Below the pieces are notes generated by a model. It was given only the letters and a program-made list of their open reading frames with translations. It had not been told where the DNA came from and searched no databases. A stretch of DNA of 37,089 bases, taken from assembly GCA_017450105.1 (NCBI GenBank), contig JAFSXC010000046.1, positions 1-37,089 of the forward strand, given 5' to 3'. The first letter of the stretch is position 1. Every line of letters begins with the position of its first letter. The stretch comes from Lachnospiraceae bacterium. GTDB taxonomy: Bacteria; Bacillota; Clostridia; Lachnospirales; Lachnospiraceae. Positions 16,289 through 23,991 of this stretch are shown one piece after another. Position numbers and translations under genes: made by a program.

Positions 16289-17334
16289 AAGCCGGTGTTG
16301 TACACGCAAGAGAAGACATTCGTTACGAGGAGATCGAAAAGCCGAAGGCAGAACCTGGGAAGGTCGTTGTAAAGGTAAAATATACCGGGATCTGCGGCTC
16401 GGATATCCCGCGGGTGAACGGGGATGCCTGCCACTATTTCCCGAATGTTCTCGGACATGAATTTTCCGGGGTTGTGGACGAGGTCGGGGAGGGCGTGACC
16501 TCCTTAAAGCCCGGTGATAGGGTCGCGGGAATCCCGCTTGTCCCCTGCATGAAATGCGAGGACTGCCAGAAGGGGAATTATTCCTTATGCAAGCACTACA
16601 GCTTTATCGGCTCCCGGGAATTCGGAAGCTTCGCGGAATACGTTTCCGTACCGGAGAAAAACGCGGTGAAATTTTCGGAGGACGTAAGCTTTATCCAGGG
16701 CGCTTTTTTTGAGCCCGCAACCGTTGCCCTGCACGGGCTGGAACGGACCGGCTACACCGGCGGAAAGACGGTGGCGATCCTCGGCGGCGGAACAATCGGT
16801 ATGATGACTCTGCAGTGGGCGAAGATCTTCGGGGCTTCGAAGGTCGTGGTCTTTGATATCGTGGATGAGCGGCTTGACCTCGGAAAGCGCCTCGGCGCGG
16901 ATGCCGGGATCAATACCCTGCAGGAGGGCTTTATGGAAAAGGCTATGGAGCTCACGGACGGGAGAGGCTTTGACTATGTTTATGAAACCGCGGGCAATAC
17001 GATTACGATGAAGATGGCCTTCAAGCTGGCGGCAAACAAGGCCGGCGTCTGCTTTATCGGAACGCCGACGAAGGAGCTTTCGTTTACGGTCGAGGAATGG
17101 GAGAATATGAACCGGAAGGAGTTTACCCTGACCGGTTCCTGGATGAGCTATTCGGCGCCCTTCCCGGGACACGAGTGGGCCTTGACGGCGCATTACTTCG
17201 GGACCGGGGAGCTGAAGTTTGATGACAGCTTTGTATTTAAGATCCAGCCGCTTTCGAAGATTGCCGAGGCCTTTGAATGGTTTAAGGTGCCGGGGACCGT
17301 TAAGGGGAAGGTTCTTATTGATTCGGAGGCTTGA
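16285..17334 (+). CDS. gatD: Zinc-dependent dehydrogenase, GatD (galactitol-1-phosphate 5-dehydrogenase) type
   Basis: The 349-residue medium-chain dehydrogenase has catalytic zinc motifs GICGSDIPR (C37) and GHEFSG, four structural zinc cysteines in CMKCEDCQKGNYSLC (near 90-104), and the NAD loop GGGTIGM. The stretch LTGSWMSYSAPFPGHEW is very close to the one I recall in E. coli GatD, so galactitol-1-phosphate oxidation to tagatose-6-phosphate is the nearest known reaction. No galactitol PTS genes accompany it, so the true substrate may be another polyol or polyol phosphate. ATG overlaps the kinase stop (ATGA), implying translational coupling. Confidence 0.8.
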   Translation: MKAGVVHAREDIRYEEIEKPKAEPGKVVVKVKYTGICGSDIPRVNGDACHYFPNVLGHEFSGVVDEVGEGVTSLKPGDRVAGIPLVPCMKCEDCQKGNYSLCKHYSFIGSREFGSFAEYVSVPEKNAVKFSEDVSFIQGAFFEPATVALHGLERTGYTGGKTVAILGGGTIGMMTLQWAKIFGASKVVVFDIVDERLDLGKRLGADAGINTLQEGFMEKAMELTDGRGFDYVYETAGNTITMKMAFKLAANKAGVCFIGTPTKELSFTVEEWENMNRKEFTLTGSWMSYSAPFPGHEWALTAHYFGTGELKFDDSFVFKIQPLSKIAEAFEWFKVPGTVKGKVLIDSEA

Positions 17335-17350
17335 TACGGCCTCCCGGACG

Positions 17351-17564
17351 GTTCCGCCTGAAACGTCCCGAGTAGACGTGCCGGCTGGCCTCCCACTATG
17401 ATGTATTTTCGGAGAAATTTTCCCCTTGCTCCGACGTATTGTCTCCGGAACCTAACCTTTACTTTGGTTCATCATTCTGGCATCAGGACCGGGGAAAATT
17501 TTCCGAAAACACATCCACCGTTCGCGGCCCGAGGAAGACTGTGGCGGGACGTTTCAGGCGGAGC
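17351..17564. repeat. Large imperfect inverted-repeat element, second family
   Basis: GTTCCGCCTGAAACGTCCCG at 17351-17370 is matched in inverse at 17545-17564 (19 of 20). A second arm pair lies inside: 17400-17425 against 17491-17515, both with the TTTTCGG and ATTTTCCCC blocks. The whole 214-bp intergenic element can fold on itself and has no coding frame. It is unrelated in sequence to the GTTACTG repeats though similar in size. Confidence 0.8.
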
Positions 17565-17593
17565 CTGACAGTGAATTCGTTTCATATTATAGC
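17565..17593 (+). promoter_or_regulatory. Possible promoter for the aldo-keto reductase operon
   Basis: CTGACA at 17565-17570 and TATAGC at 17588-17593 are 17 bp apart. The -10 match is weak. If real, it starts directly at the end of the inverted-repeat element. No GAAACGTTTC operator is present here. Confidence 0.4.
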
Positions 17594-17626
17594 TTTATAA
17601 AAACAAGAAATAAGGAGGAAGAAAAA

Positions 17627-18643
17627 ATGGGAGTTGATCCGAAAAATGTACCGCAGATCACACTGAACACCGGTGACAAGGTTCCCTGCATGGGCATGGG
17701 TACCTTCGGCTCGGACCGGTTTACGGCAGAGGAGGTCAGCAATGCTGTGGCCGGCGCTATCCGAAACGGCTACCGTATGTTTGACTGCGCGGCCTGCTAC
17801 GGGAACGAGGACCAGATCGGGCAGGTGTTCAAGGCGGCCTTTGACGAGGGCGTTGTGGAACGGAAGGACCTTTATATTATGACAAAGGTCTGGAACGATA
17901 TGCATCGTAAGGTGGAGGAGAGCGCGAAGAAGAGTATCGCCGATCTGCAGTGCGATTACATCGACCTCTTCTTCATCCACTGGCCCTTCCCGAACTATCA
18001 TGCGCCGGGGTGTGACGTGGATTCCAGAAATCCCGACAGCAAGCCCTTCTCGGTCGCGGAATTCATGGATACCTATCGTCAGATCGAGGACCTTGTGGAC
18101 AAGGGTCTGGTACGGCATATCGGTATCTCCAATATGACGATTCCGAAGCTGAATCAGGTCGTGGACAAGTTCCGGATCAAGCCCGTGGCCTGTGAGATGG
18201 AGCTTCATCCCTGCTTCCAGCAGCAGGAGCTCTTTGATTATCTCGTGGCCCACGATATCCAGCCCATCGGCTTCATGCCCCTCGGCTCACCGCAGCGGCC
18301 CGAGCGCGACATCGTGGCTACGGACATCGCGGATATGCAGGTACCGGAGTTCAAGGCCATTGCCGAGAAGCACGGCGTACATCCGGCCATCATCGCTCTG
18401 AAGTGGGCGGTACAGAGAGGCCAGATCCCGATTCCCTTCTCGATCCATGAGAACGAGTATGTCAGCAATCTGATGTCGACCCAGACCGAGCCGCTGACCG
18501 ATGAAGAGATGGCGACGATCGCCACCCTCGAGAAGAACAACCGCCTTGTAAAGGGCCAGGTCTTCTTATGGCCGGGCGCGAGTGACTGGCACGATTTATG
18601 GGACGAGAACGGAACCATTACCGACTGTCCCGATGCGGAGTAA
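17627..18643 (+). CDS. Aldo-keto reductase
   Basis: The 338-residue protein is an NADPH-dependent aldo-keto reductase with the full catalytic tetrad: D53 in FDCAACYG, Y58, K87 in IMTKVW and H118 in FFIHWPF. The usual GTFG opening and the PIPFSIHENEYVSNL cofactor region are present. In a fucose pathway it could reduce L-lactaldehyde to 1,2-propanediol, the job of FucO elsewhere; it could also reduce a sugar to a polyol. ATG 17627 follows TAAGGAGGAAG. It appears to lead the operon into gatZ and gatY. Confidence 0.85.
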   Translation: MGVDPKNVPQITLNTGDKVPCMGMGTFGSDRFTAEEVSNAVAGAIRNGYRMFDCAACYGNEDQIGQVFKAAFDEGVVERKDLYIMTKVWNDMHRKVEESAKKSIADLQCDYIDLFFIHWPFPNYHAPGCDVDSRNPDSKPFSVAEFMDTYRQIEDLVDKGLVRHIGISNMTIPKLNQVVDKFRIKPVACEMELHPCFQQQELFDYLVAHDIQPIGFMPLGSPQRPERDIVATDIADMQVPEFKAIAEKHGVHPAIIALKWAVQRGQIPIPFSIHENEYVSNLMSTQTEPLTDEEMATIATLEKNNRLVKGQVFLWPGASDWHDLWDENGTITDCPDAE

Positions 18644-18705
18644 TATTCCTTTGTCCGGGGTCCTATACGTGCCCTATGGGTGCGCATCCTCCGGAGGCTG
18701 CAAAA

Positions 18706-18733
18706 GTGAACGACAGGCTTTTATGTCGTTCAC
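18706..18733 (+). other. Intercistronic hairpin between the reductase and gatZ
   Basis: GTGAACGACA at 18706-18715 pairs perfectly with TGTCGTTCAC at 18724-18733 around an 8-nt loop. No T-run follows, so it is more likely an mRNA stability or processing element than a strong terminator. A CCTCCGGAGG palindrome at 18688-18697 precedes it. Confidence 0.65.
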
Positions 18734-18766
18734 TATAGAAATAGAATTGAACAACAGGAGTACAAC

Positions 18767-20077
18767 ATGAGCGACTTAATGCGAAATATGGTAAAATCAC
18801 AGAAGGAGGGGAAGCCCGTCGGGGTTCCCTCCTACTGTACTGCAAATGAACTGGTGCTGGAGGCGCTTCTGATCCAGGCGAAGAAGAAGGACGTGGATAT
18901 CCTGATCGAGGCCACGGCGAACCAGGTGAACCAGTTCGGAGGCTACACGGGGATGCTTCCCGCGGACTTCAGGGATGTGGTATATAAGATCGCCGAAAGG
19001 GTGGGCTATCCGAAGGAACGGATCGTTCTGGCCGGTGACCATCTCGGCCCCCTTACGTGGGTAAATGAGCCCGAGGAGAGCGCCATGGCCAAGGCCGAGA
19101 CGCTGGTGAAGCTTTTTGTGGAGGCCGGGTATAAGAAGATCCATCTGGATACGAGCATGCGGCTGGCGGACGATGATCCGAACGCGCCGCTGACGGATGA
19201 GACCGTGGCGAGACGCGGGGCCAGGCTTTATCAGGCCTGCGAGGACAGCTACCAGGAGCTTTTGAAGAAGAATCCGGACGAGAAGCGGCCGGTCTTCATC
19301 ATCGGCAGCGAGGTTCCGATCCCGGGCGGTGCGAAGGAGCAGGAGGACTCCATTTCCGTAACGAAGCCGGAGGCTGTCGAGGCGACGCTCGCGGAATACA
19401 AAAAGCAGTTTGCCGGACTTTCGGATCCGAAGGCCATGGAAAACGTTATCGCGATCGTCGTGCAGCCGGACGTGGAGTTCGGAGATGACGAGGTCTTCCC
19501 CTACAACAGGGAAAAGGCTGCCGAGCTTTCCAAACGGATCCGCGAAATGGACGGGATCGTAATGGAGGGTCATTCCACGGATTATCAGCCGCCGGAATGC
19601 TTAAAGCAGATGGTGGAGGACGGTGTCGGGATCCTGAAGGTCGGGCCTGCGCTTACCTTTGCGCTGCGGGACGGTCTCTTTGCCCTGAGTCATATCGAGG
19701 AAAGGCTGCTGCCCGGGGAAAAGCGGGCCGGCTTTCCGGAACTTCTGGAAAAGAAGATGCAGGAGGACCCGTCGAAGTGGAAGAAATATTATCAGGGAAC
19801 GGAGGAAGAGATTGCCGTAAAGCGGCGCTTCAGCCTGTCTGACCGGTGCCGTTATTATCTGGCGGACGAGGAGCTGAAGGCCTGCATCGAAAAGCTGCTG
19901 GAGAATCTGGACAGCGTGCATGTGCCAACCGGCCTTCTGTACCAGTATCTGCCGGTGCAGTACGCGAAGGTCCGGGATCAGAAGCTTGAGCTTAAGGCAA
20001 AGGCTCTTTTGTTCGATGTGATCGAGGAAGCGGCGGATGATTATAACTATGCCGCGGGGTATATCGAGAGACGCTGA
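18767..20077 (+). CDS. gatZ: GatZ/KbaZ-type aldolase subunit
   Basis: The 436-residue protein belongs to the GatZ/KbaZ family, the non-catalytic partner needed for full activity and stability of the class II tagatose-bisphosphate aldolases GatY and KbaY. Family blocks seen are IEATANQVNQFGGYTGM, LAGDHLGPLTW, HLDTSMRLADD, EGHSTDYQ and KVGPALTFALR. The internal TIM-barrel-like pattern is complete and length is normal. ATG 18767 has CAGGAG at 18755-18760. The gatY-like gene follows by 118 nt, so the pair probably forms one enzyme. Confidence 0.9.
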   Translation: MSDLMRNMVKSQKEGKPVGVPSYCTANELVLEALLIQAKKKDVDILIEATANQVNQFGGYTGMLPADFRDVVYKIAERVGYPKERIVLAGDHLGPLTWVNEPEESAMAKAETLVKLFVEAGYKKIHLDTSMRLADDDPNAPLTDETVARRGARLYQACEDSYQELLKKNPDEKRPVFIIGSEVPIPGGAKEQEDSISVTKPEAVEATLAEYKKQFAGLSDPKAMENVIAIVVQPDVEFGDDEVFPYNREKAAELSKRIREMDGIVMEGHSTDYQPPECLKQMVEDGVGILKVGPALTFALRDGLFALSHIEERLLPGEKRAGFPELLEKKMQEDPSKWKKYYQGTEEEIAVKRRFSLSDRCRYYLADEELKACIEKLLENLDSVHVPTGLLYQYLPVQYAKVRDQKLELKAKALLFDVIEEAADDYNYAAGYIERR

Positions 20078-20195
20078 TACCGGACAAACGCAGGAAGTAA
20101 TTTATGCCGGCGCCCGCTTCCCGGCCGCCGGTGTAAATGAAACTTTTTGGGCTTTTCGAAAGATCGAAACGAGCGCTTTATTGAGGAGAAAAAGT

Positions 20196-21044
20196 ATGCT
20201 GGTTACTTCAAAGGAACTGTTGCTTGACGCGCAGAAAAAGGGCTATGCCGTAGGCGCGTTCAACGTGGAAAATATGGAAATGGTCATGGCCGTTCTGGCT
20301 GCGGCCGAGGAGACCGGTTCGCCGGTGATCATGCAGACCACGCCGGGAACGCTGAAATACGCGGGAACGGATTTTTATCTGGCGAATGTGCGTGCCGCCG
20401 CCGAGCGGACAAAGCTTCCCGTTGTGATGCATCTCGATCACGGGAACAGCTTTGCACTGGCCATGGAAGCCTTCCGGAGAGGCTACACCTCGATTATGAT
20501 CGATGGGAGCAAGCTTCCGTTCGAGGAAAACATCGCGCTGACAAAGAGCGTGACGGATGCCTGCCATCCGGGCAATGTGCCTGTGGAGGCGGAGCTCGGC
20601 CGGGTCGGCGGGAAGGAGGACGACCTCGATAACGGGGATGAGAATCCCTACACAGATCCGGAGGAGGCGAAGGAGTTTGTAAAGAGAGCCGATCCCGATT
20701 CGCTGGCGGTCGGTGTCGGAACCTCCCACGGGGTCTATAAAGGGGTCCCGAAGGTCAATGTGGACGTGCTGACACAGATCCGGAACGTCGTGGACATTCC
20801 GCTGGTGCTTCATGGGACGAGCGGTGTGCCGGACGATCAGGTAAGGGACTGCGTGTCCCGGGGGATCTGTAAGGTGAACTATGCGACGGATCTGCGTATC
20901 GCCTACACAAAGGGTGTCCGGAAGTATCTGGAGGACCATCCGGACGATTTTGATCCGAAGAAATACGGCATTCCCGGCATGGAGGAGGTAAAGAAGTACG
21001 TCATCCAGAAGATGGAGGTTGTCGGATCCGTAAATCGGGGATAG
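20196..21044 (+). CDS. gatY: Class II aldolase, GatY/KbaY type
   Basis: The 282-residue protein is a zinc-dependent class II aldolase cleaving a ketose phosphate to dihydroxyacetone phosphate and an aldehyde. Visible residues are D81-H82 in MHLDHGNS, E133 in VEAELG, H178 in GTSHGVYKG and H206 in LHGTSG. Known relatives cleave tagatose- or fructose-1,6-bisphosphate. In this locus a 6-deoxy ketose 1-phosphate such as L-fuculose-1-phosphate is an alternative that would require altered stereochemistry. ATG 20196 with TTGAGGAGAA is chosen over a frame open to 20037 that overlaps gatZ. Confidence 0.88.
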   Translation: MLVTSKELLLDAQKKGYAVGAFNVENMEMVMAVLAAAEETGSPVIMQTTPGTLKYAGTDFYLANVRAAAERTKLPVVMHLDHGNSFALAMEAFRRGYTSIMIDGSKLPFEENIALTKSVTDACHPGNVPVEAELGRVGGKEDDLDNGDENPYTDPEEAKEFVKRADPDSLAVGVGTSHGVYKGVPKVNVDVLTQIRNVVDIPLVLHGTSGVPDDQVRDCVSRGICKVNYATDLRIAYTKGVRKYLEDHPDDFDPKKYGIPGMEEVKKYVIQKMEVVGSVNRG

Positions 21045-21093
21045 AGGACGGAGCCGGAAGAATTCTGACCATAATCAGATAGGAGGACAAGGC

Positions 21094-21687
21094 ATGGATG
21101 CAGCCTGGGTTGCGGAGTACAAACGGGAAACCGACAGGAAACGAAGGATGGAGATCCTGAAGCGGGCGGAGGAGGAGACGGGGCCGGATGACCCCGCGCT
21201 TTTGATCCGGAAGGAGCTCTACGGGAAACGTTACGACCGTAGAGGGGACCAGGACATCGACTATTATATCCGGGGCTGGGTCAATCTGGAGGGCCTGCAG
21301 CGCCGGGTGTACCTGCCCGGAGAAAAGAAACGGGTGCGGCGTGAGATCGATTCCGTCCTTGCCGACTGGCAGTATGCTTTATGCCGGGAGCAGGGGGAGG
21401 TCGGAGAGAGGGCCTTGTACGATGAGCTTTTCAACATGACTCTGTTTTATATGGAGCTGTGTGAAAAGGACAAGACCTACAATGCCATTCTTCTCGGACT
21501 CGGGAAGATCAAGGAAAACCGTCGTGTGGAAAAGATTGCAAAGGAGATTGCACTGATCATCAAGGGCATACCGGAAAAGCTCGGGATCGAAAAGGAACTG
21601 GAGCCGTTCCAGAAGGCCGCCGGGGATGCGTTCCGCTATAAGTATCCGTCGGATTCGGCCCTGCTGGACGACAGACTGGGGGCGTAA
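21094..21687 (+). CDS. Protein of unknown function in the sugar operon
   Basis: I do not recognise this 197-residue protein. It is charged, soluble and mostly helical by composition, with no signal peptide or membrane segment. Residues 45-60 (KRYDRRGDQDIDYYIR) and 61-80 (a GWVNLEG block) look like conserved core. It starts 49 nt after gatY with AGGAGGACAAGGC as ribosome site and ends one base before the LacI start, so it is cotranscribed and coupled to the regulator. A role in the pathway or in sensing its state is possible but unproven. Confidence 0.7.
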   Translation: MDAAWVAEYKRETDRKRRMEILKRAEEETGPDDPALLIRKELYGKRYDRRGDQDIDYYIRGWVNLEGLQRRVYLPGEKKRVRREIDSVLADWQYALCREQGEVGERALYDELFNMTLFYMELCEKDKTYNAILLGLGKIKENRRVEKIAKEIALIIKGIPEKLGIEKELEPFQKAAGDAFRYKYPSDSALLDDRLGA

Positions 21688-21688
21688 T

Positions 21689-22705
21689 ATGGCTGCTACG
21701 ATCAAGGATATAAGGCGGGAGACCGGGCTGGCGCTGGCGACGATCTCCAAATATCTGAACGGGGGCAATGTCAAGAAGGAGAACCGGGAGAAGATCGAAG
21801 AGGCGATCAAAAAGCTGGATTATCATCCCAACGAAATGGCCCGGAGCCTTGTGACGAAAAAGACCAGAACCATTGCCTTTGTCATCAACGATATCGCCAG
21901 TCAGTTCAGCGGTATTTTGTTAAGACATGCGGGTGAACTCCTCCGGAAGGAGGGCTACAGCATGATGATCTGCGATTCCGGCCATGACAAAAGCCGGGAG
22001 GCGGAGAATATCCGGTTCTGTATCGAGAAGCAGGTGGACGGGATCCTGCTGCTTCCGGTTTCAATGGACAATGGCTTTTTAGAGCCTGCGGTTAGGGCGA
22101 ATGTACCTGTGGTGCTTCTGGACCGGGAAATGAAGGAGCAGAGGTTTGACAGTGTGACCATCGATAATCAGAACGCGGCTGAGCGGGCGGTGAATCAGCT
22201 CATCCGCTGCGGACACAGGCGTATCGCCGTGATCCATTCCCTGGAGTACACGGGAGCGGAGAGGTTTCTCGGCTATAAGCGGGCGCTTGAGAAGGCGGGC
22301 ATCCCCTTTGTCAGGGAATATGAGATCGCGGGGAAGCTTCATTCCACGGGACTGGGGTATGAGGGTATGCGTTATCTAACCGCGCTTCCCGAAAGGCCGA
22401 CGGCGGTGTTCATGACCAATTATGAGATCGGTCTCGGCGTGGTGATGGCGCTGAACGAGGACGGGCTCAGGTGTCCGGAGGATGTTTCTCTGATCGGCTT
22501 TGACGAGCTGATCCTTACGCTGGTCATGCGGCCGCGGATGGCGGTGGTGATCCAGCCGATGGAGGAGATCTGCCAGGAGGCGGTCCGCCTGGTCTTAAAG
22601 AGAATCCGGGAGGGAAACGCCGCCGTGCCGCAGAGGCTTACGCTTTATGCGCCTCTGGAGGAGGGCGAATCCGTCGCCTGGTACCGGGAGGAGATCGGGA
22701 GCTGA
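21689..22705 (+). CDS. LacI-family transcriptional regulator of the fucose-type regulon
   Basis: The 338-residue regulator has an N-terminal helix-turn-helix (ATIKDIRRETGLALATISKY, residues 3-22), a hinge helix YHPNEMARSL that in this family inserts at a central CpG, and a sugar-binding-protein-like effector domain (ending FDELILTLVMRPRMAVVIQPM). The start at 21689 lies one base after the upstream stop; a longer frame would overlap that gene. The palindrome GAAACGTTTC with a central CpG at 1758, 1807, 14724, 22888 and 22916 is the type bound by such proteins. It is probably a repressor relieved by a pathway sugar or its phosphate. Confidence 0.88.
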   Translation: MAATIKDIRRETGLALATISKYLNGGNVKKENREKIEEAIKKLDYHPNEMARSLVTKKTRTIAFVINDIASQFSGILLRHAGELLRKEGYSMMICDSGHDKSREAENIRFCIEKQVDGILLLPVSMDNGFLEPAVRANVPVVLLDREMKEQRFDSVTIDNQNAAERAVNQLIRCGHRRIAVIHSLEYTGAERFLGYKRALEKAGIPFVREYEIAGKLHSTGLGYEGMRYLTALPERPTAVFMTNYEIGLGVVMALNEDGLRCPEDVSLIGFDELILTLVMRPRMAVVIQPMEEICQEAVRLVLKRIREGNAAVPQRLTLYAPLEEGESVAWYREEIGS

Positions 22706-22725
22706 GGGAGATAATTTGGAAGCTG

Positions 22726-22750
22726 CTGACATTGGGTTGTGAAGAACAAC
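22726..22750 (+). repeat. Possible decayed terminus of the TIR repeat
   Basis: CTGACATTGGGTTGTGAAGA followed by ACAAC resembles the outer end of the repeat (CTGACATTGCGGTGTGAACA then GTAAC) with a few changes. Its GGTTGT/ACAACC halves also form a small hairpin after the regulator gene. Resemblance may be chance. Confidence 0.35.
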
Positions 22751-22881
22751 CTTTCGAAATGTAACCGCTGCGGACAGGCGCGGAGCAGTTGCTTTTGGTT
22801 GTGAATGGATTATTAACAATTTGAATAACCCGTAACAAAAATATGTACAAAATTTTCATGAAATGTTTGTAGAAATCATTA

Positions 22882-22929
22882 TTGACAGAAACGTTTCGCT
22901 GGGCTACAATAATAGGCGAAACGTTTCGC
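22882..22929 (+). promoter_or_regulatory. ABC transporter promoter with two operators
   Basis: TTGACA at 22882-22887 and TACAAT at 22905-22910 are 17 bp apart. GAAACGTTTC at 22888-22897 sits in the spacer against the -35 box, and GCGAAACGTTTCGC at 22916-22929 covers the start of transcription. Centres are 30 bp apart. Confidence 0.85.
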
Positions 22930-22998
22930 TTTTCCTTTTTGAAAATCCGGAAAACGGAACGAAAAATTATGCAAGCTTTGCATGGACGGGAGGGCAAT

Positions 22999-23976
22999 GT
23001 GGAGAAGATTAAAGAAAACCCTATTGTGAAAAAGCTCGGCTTCAACCGGATCATCCTATTCTGTGTGCTGATCCTGATGTATGTCGTCTTTTCGCTTCTG
23101 GTGCCGGGGTTCGCCGGAATGGCCAGAATTATGAGTGTTTTGAACTATGTATACTTCCTGGGCTTTCTTTCCCTGGGAGTTACCTTCGTGATCGCGACGG
23201 GAGGGATCGATTTCTCCATCGGACCGGTTATGTTCTGCTGTGCGCTGATCTCCGGTTATTCGATGATGACGCTCGGAATGCCGACGATTCTGGCGCTGAT
23301 ATTGAGTATTGTCATCGGCCTTCTGTTCGGCCTGTTTAACGGATATCTCGTATCCTACTGGTCGGTTCCGCCCTTCATCGTATCCATGGCCTCGATGAAT
23401 ATCGCGAAGGGTGTTGCGGCGGTGTTTACCAAGACCCAGAGCGTAAGCTGGCCCCTGAAGGACGATATCGAGCATGGCGGGTGGTTCCGTAATCTCGTCA
23501 GTGCCAACGGCTTTCCGGTCGGTCTCATTATCTTCCTTGCGGCGGCCGTTGTCTGCATGATCCTTCTGAACAACACCAAGCCCGGAAGATATATCCTCTG
23601 CCTCGGAAGTAATCGCGAAGCGGTTCGCCTTTCCGGGGTCAATACCAAAAAATGGGAGATGCTTGCCTATACGATCTGCGGCATTCTCGTCGGGATCGCG
23701 GCCATCTTCTTCGTAGGCGCCTATACGACGGTTCAGCCCGGCTACGGCGACCAGTACAACAACGAGGCGATCGCCGGCTGTGTTATGGGCGGTACCTCCA
23801 TGGTCGGAGGTCTGGCCAGTATCGGGGGAACGATCCTCGGGGTGTTTATCATATCGCTCCTGCAGGAAGGAATCCTGGCGCTCGGCTTCGCAAAGGATAT
23901 CCAGCTGATTGTGACCGGTATCATCGTTATCGTTGTGGTGTACGCCGACGTTATGGCGCGGCGCAGGAAAAACTAG
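22999..23976 (+). CDS. Sugar ABC transporter permease (first)
   Basis: The 325-residue protein is a ribose/galactose-type permease (RbsC/MglC family) with about eight to ten membrane segments. The family loop ATGGIDFSIGPV is near residue 64, and GSNREAVRLSGVNTKKWEMLAY is the coupling-helix region that contacts the ATPase. I chose GTG 22999 with GGGAGG at 22988-22993; ATG 22969 lacks a ribosome site and a frame open to 22882 would include the promoter. It is the first gene of a four-gene operon encoding two different permeases. Confidence 0.88.
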   Translation: MEKIKENPIVKKLGFNRIILFCVLILMYVVFSLLVPGFAGMARIMSVLNYVYFLGFLSLGVTFVIATGGIDFSIGPVMFCCALISGYSMMTLGMPTILALILSIVIGLLFGLFNGYLVSYWSVPPFIVSMASMNIAKGVAAVFTKTQSVSWPLKDDIEHGGWFRNLVSANGFPVGLIIFLAAAVVCMILLNNTKPGRYILCLGSNREAVRLSGVNTKKWEMLAYTICGILVGIAAIFFVGAYTTVQPGYGDQYNNEAIAGCVMGGTSMVGGLASIGGTILGVFIISLLQEGILALGFAKDIQLIVTGIIVIVVVYADVMARRRKN

Positions 23977-23991
23977 AAGGAGGCGTGTCTT

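Noticed and set aside
22735-22754. GGTTGT/ACAACC hairpin as a firm terminator of the regulator gene
   Set aside because: The stem is only six pairs and there is no real T-run; reported only as part of a possible repeat relic.
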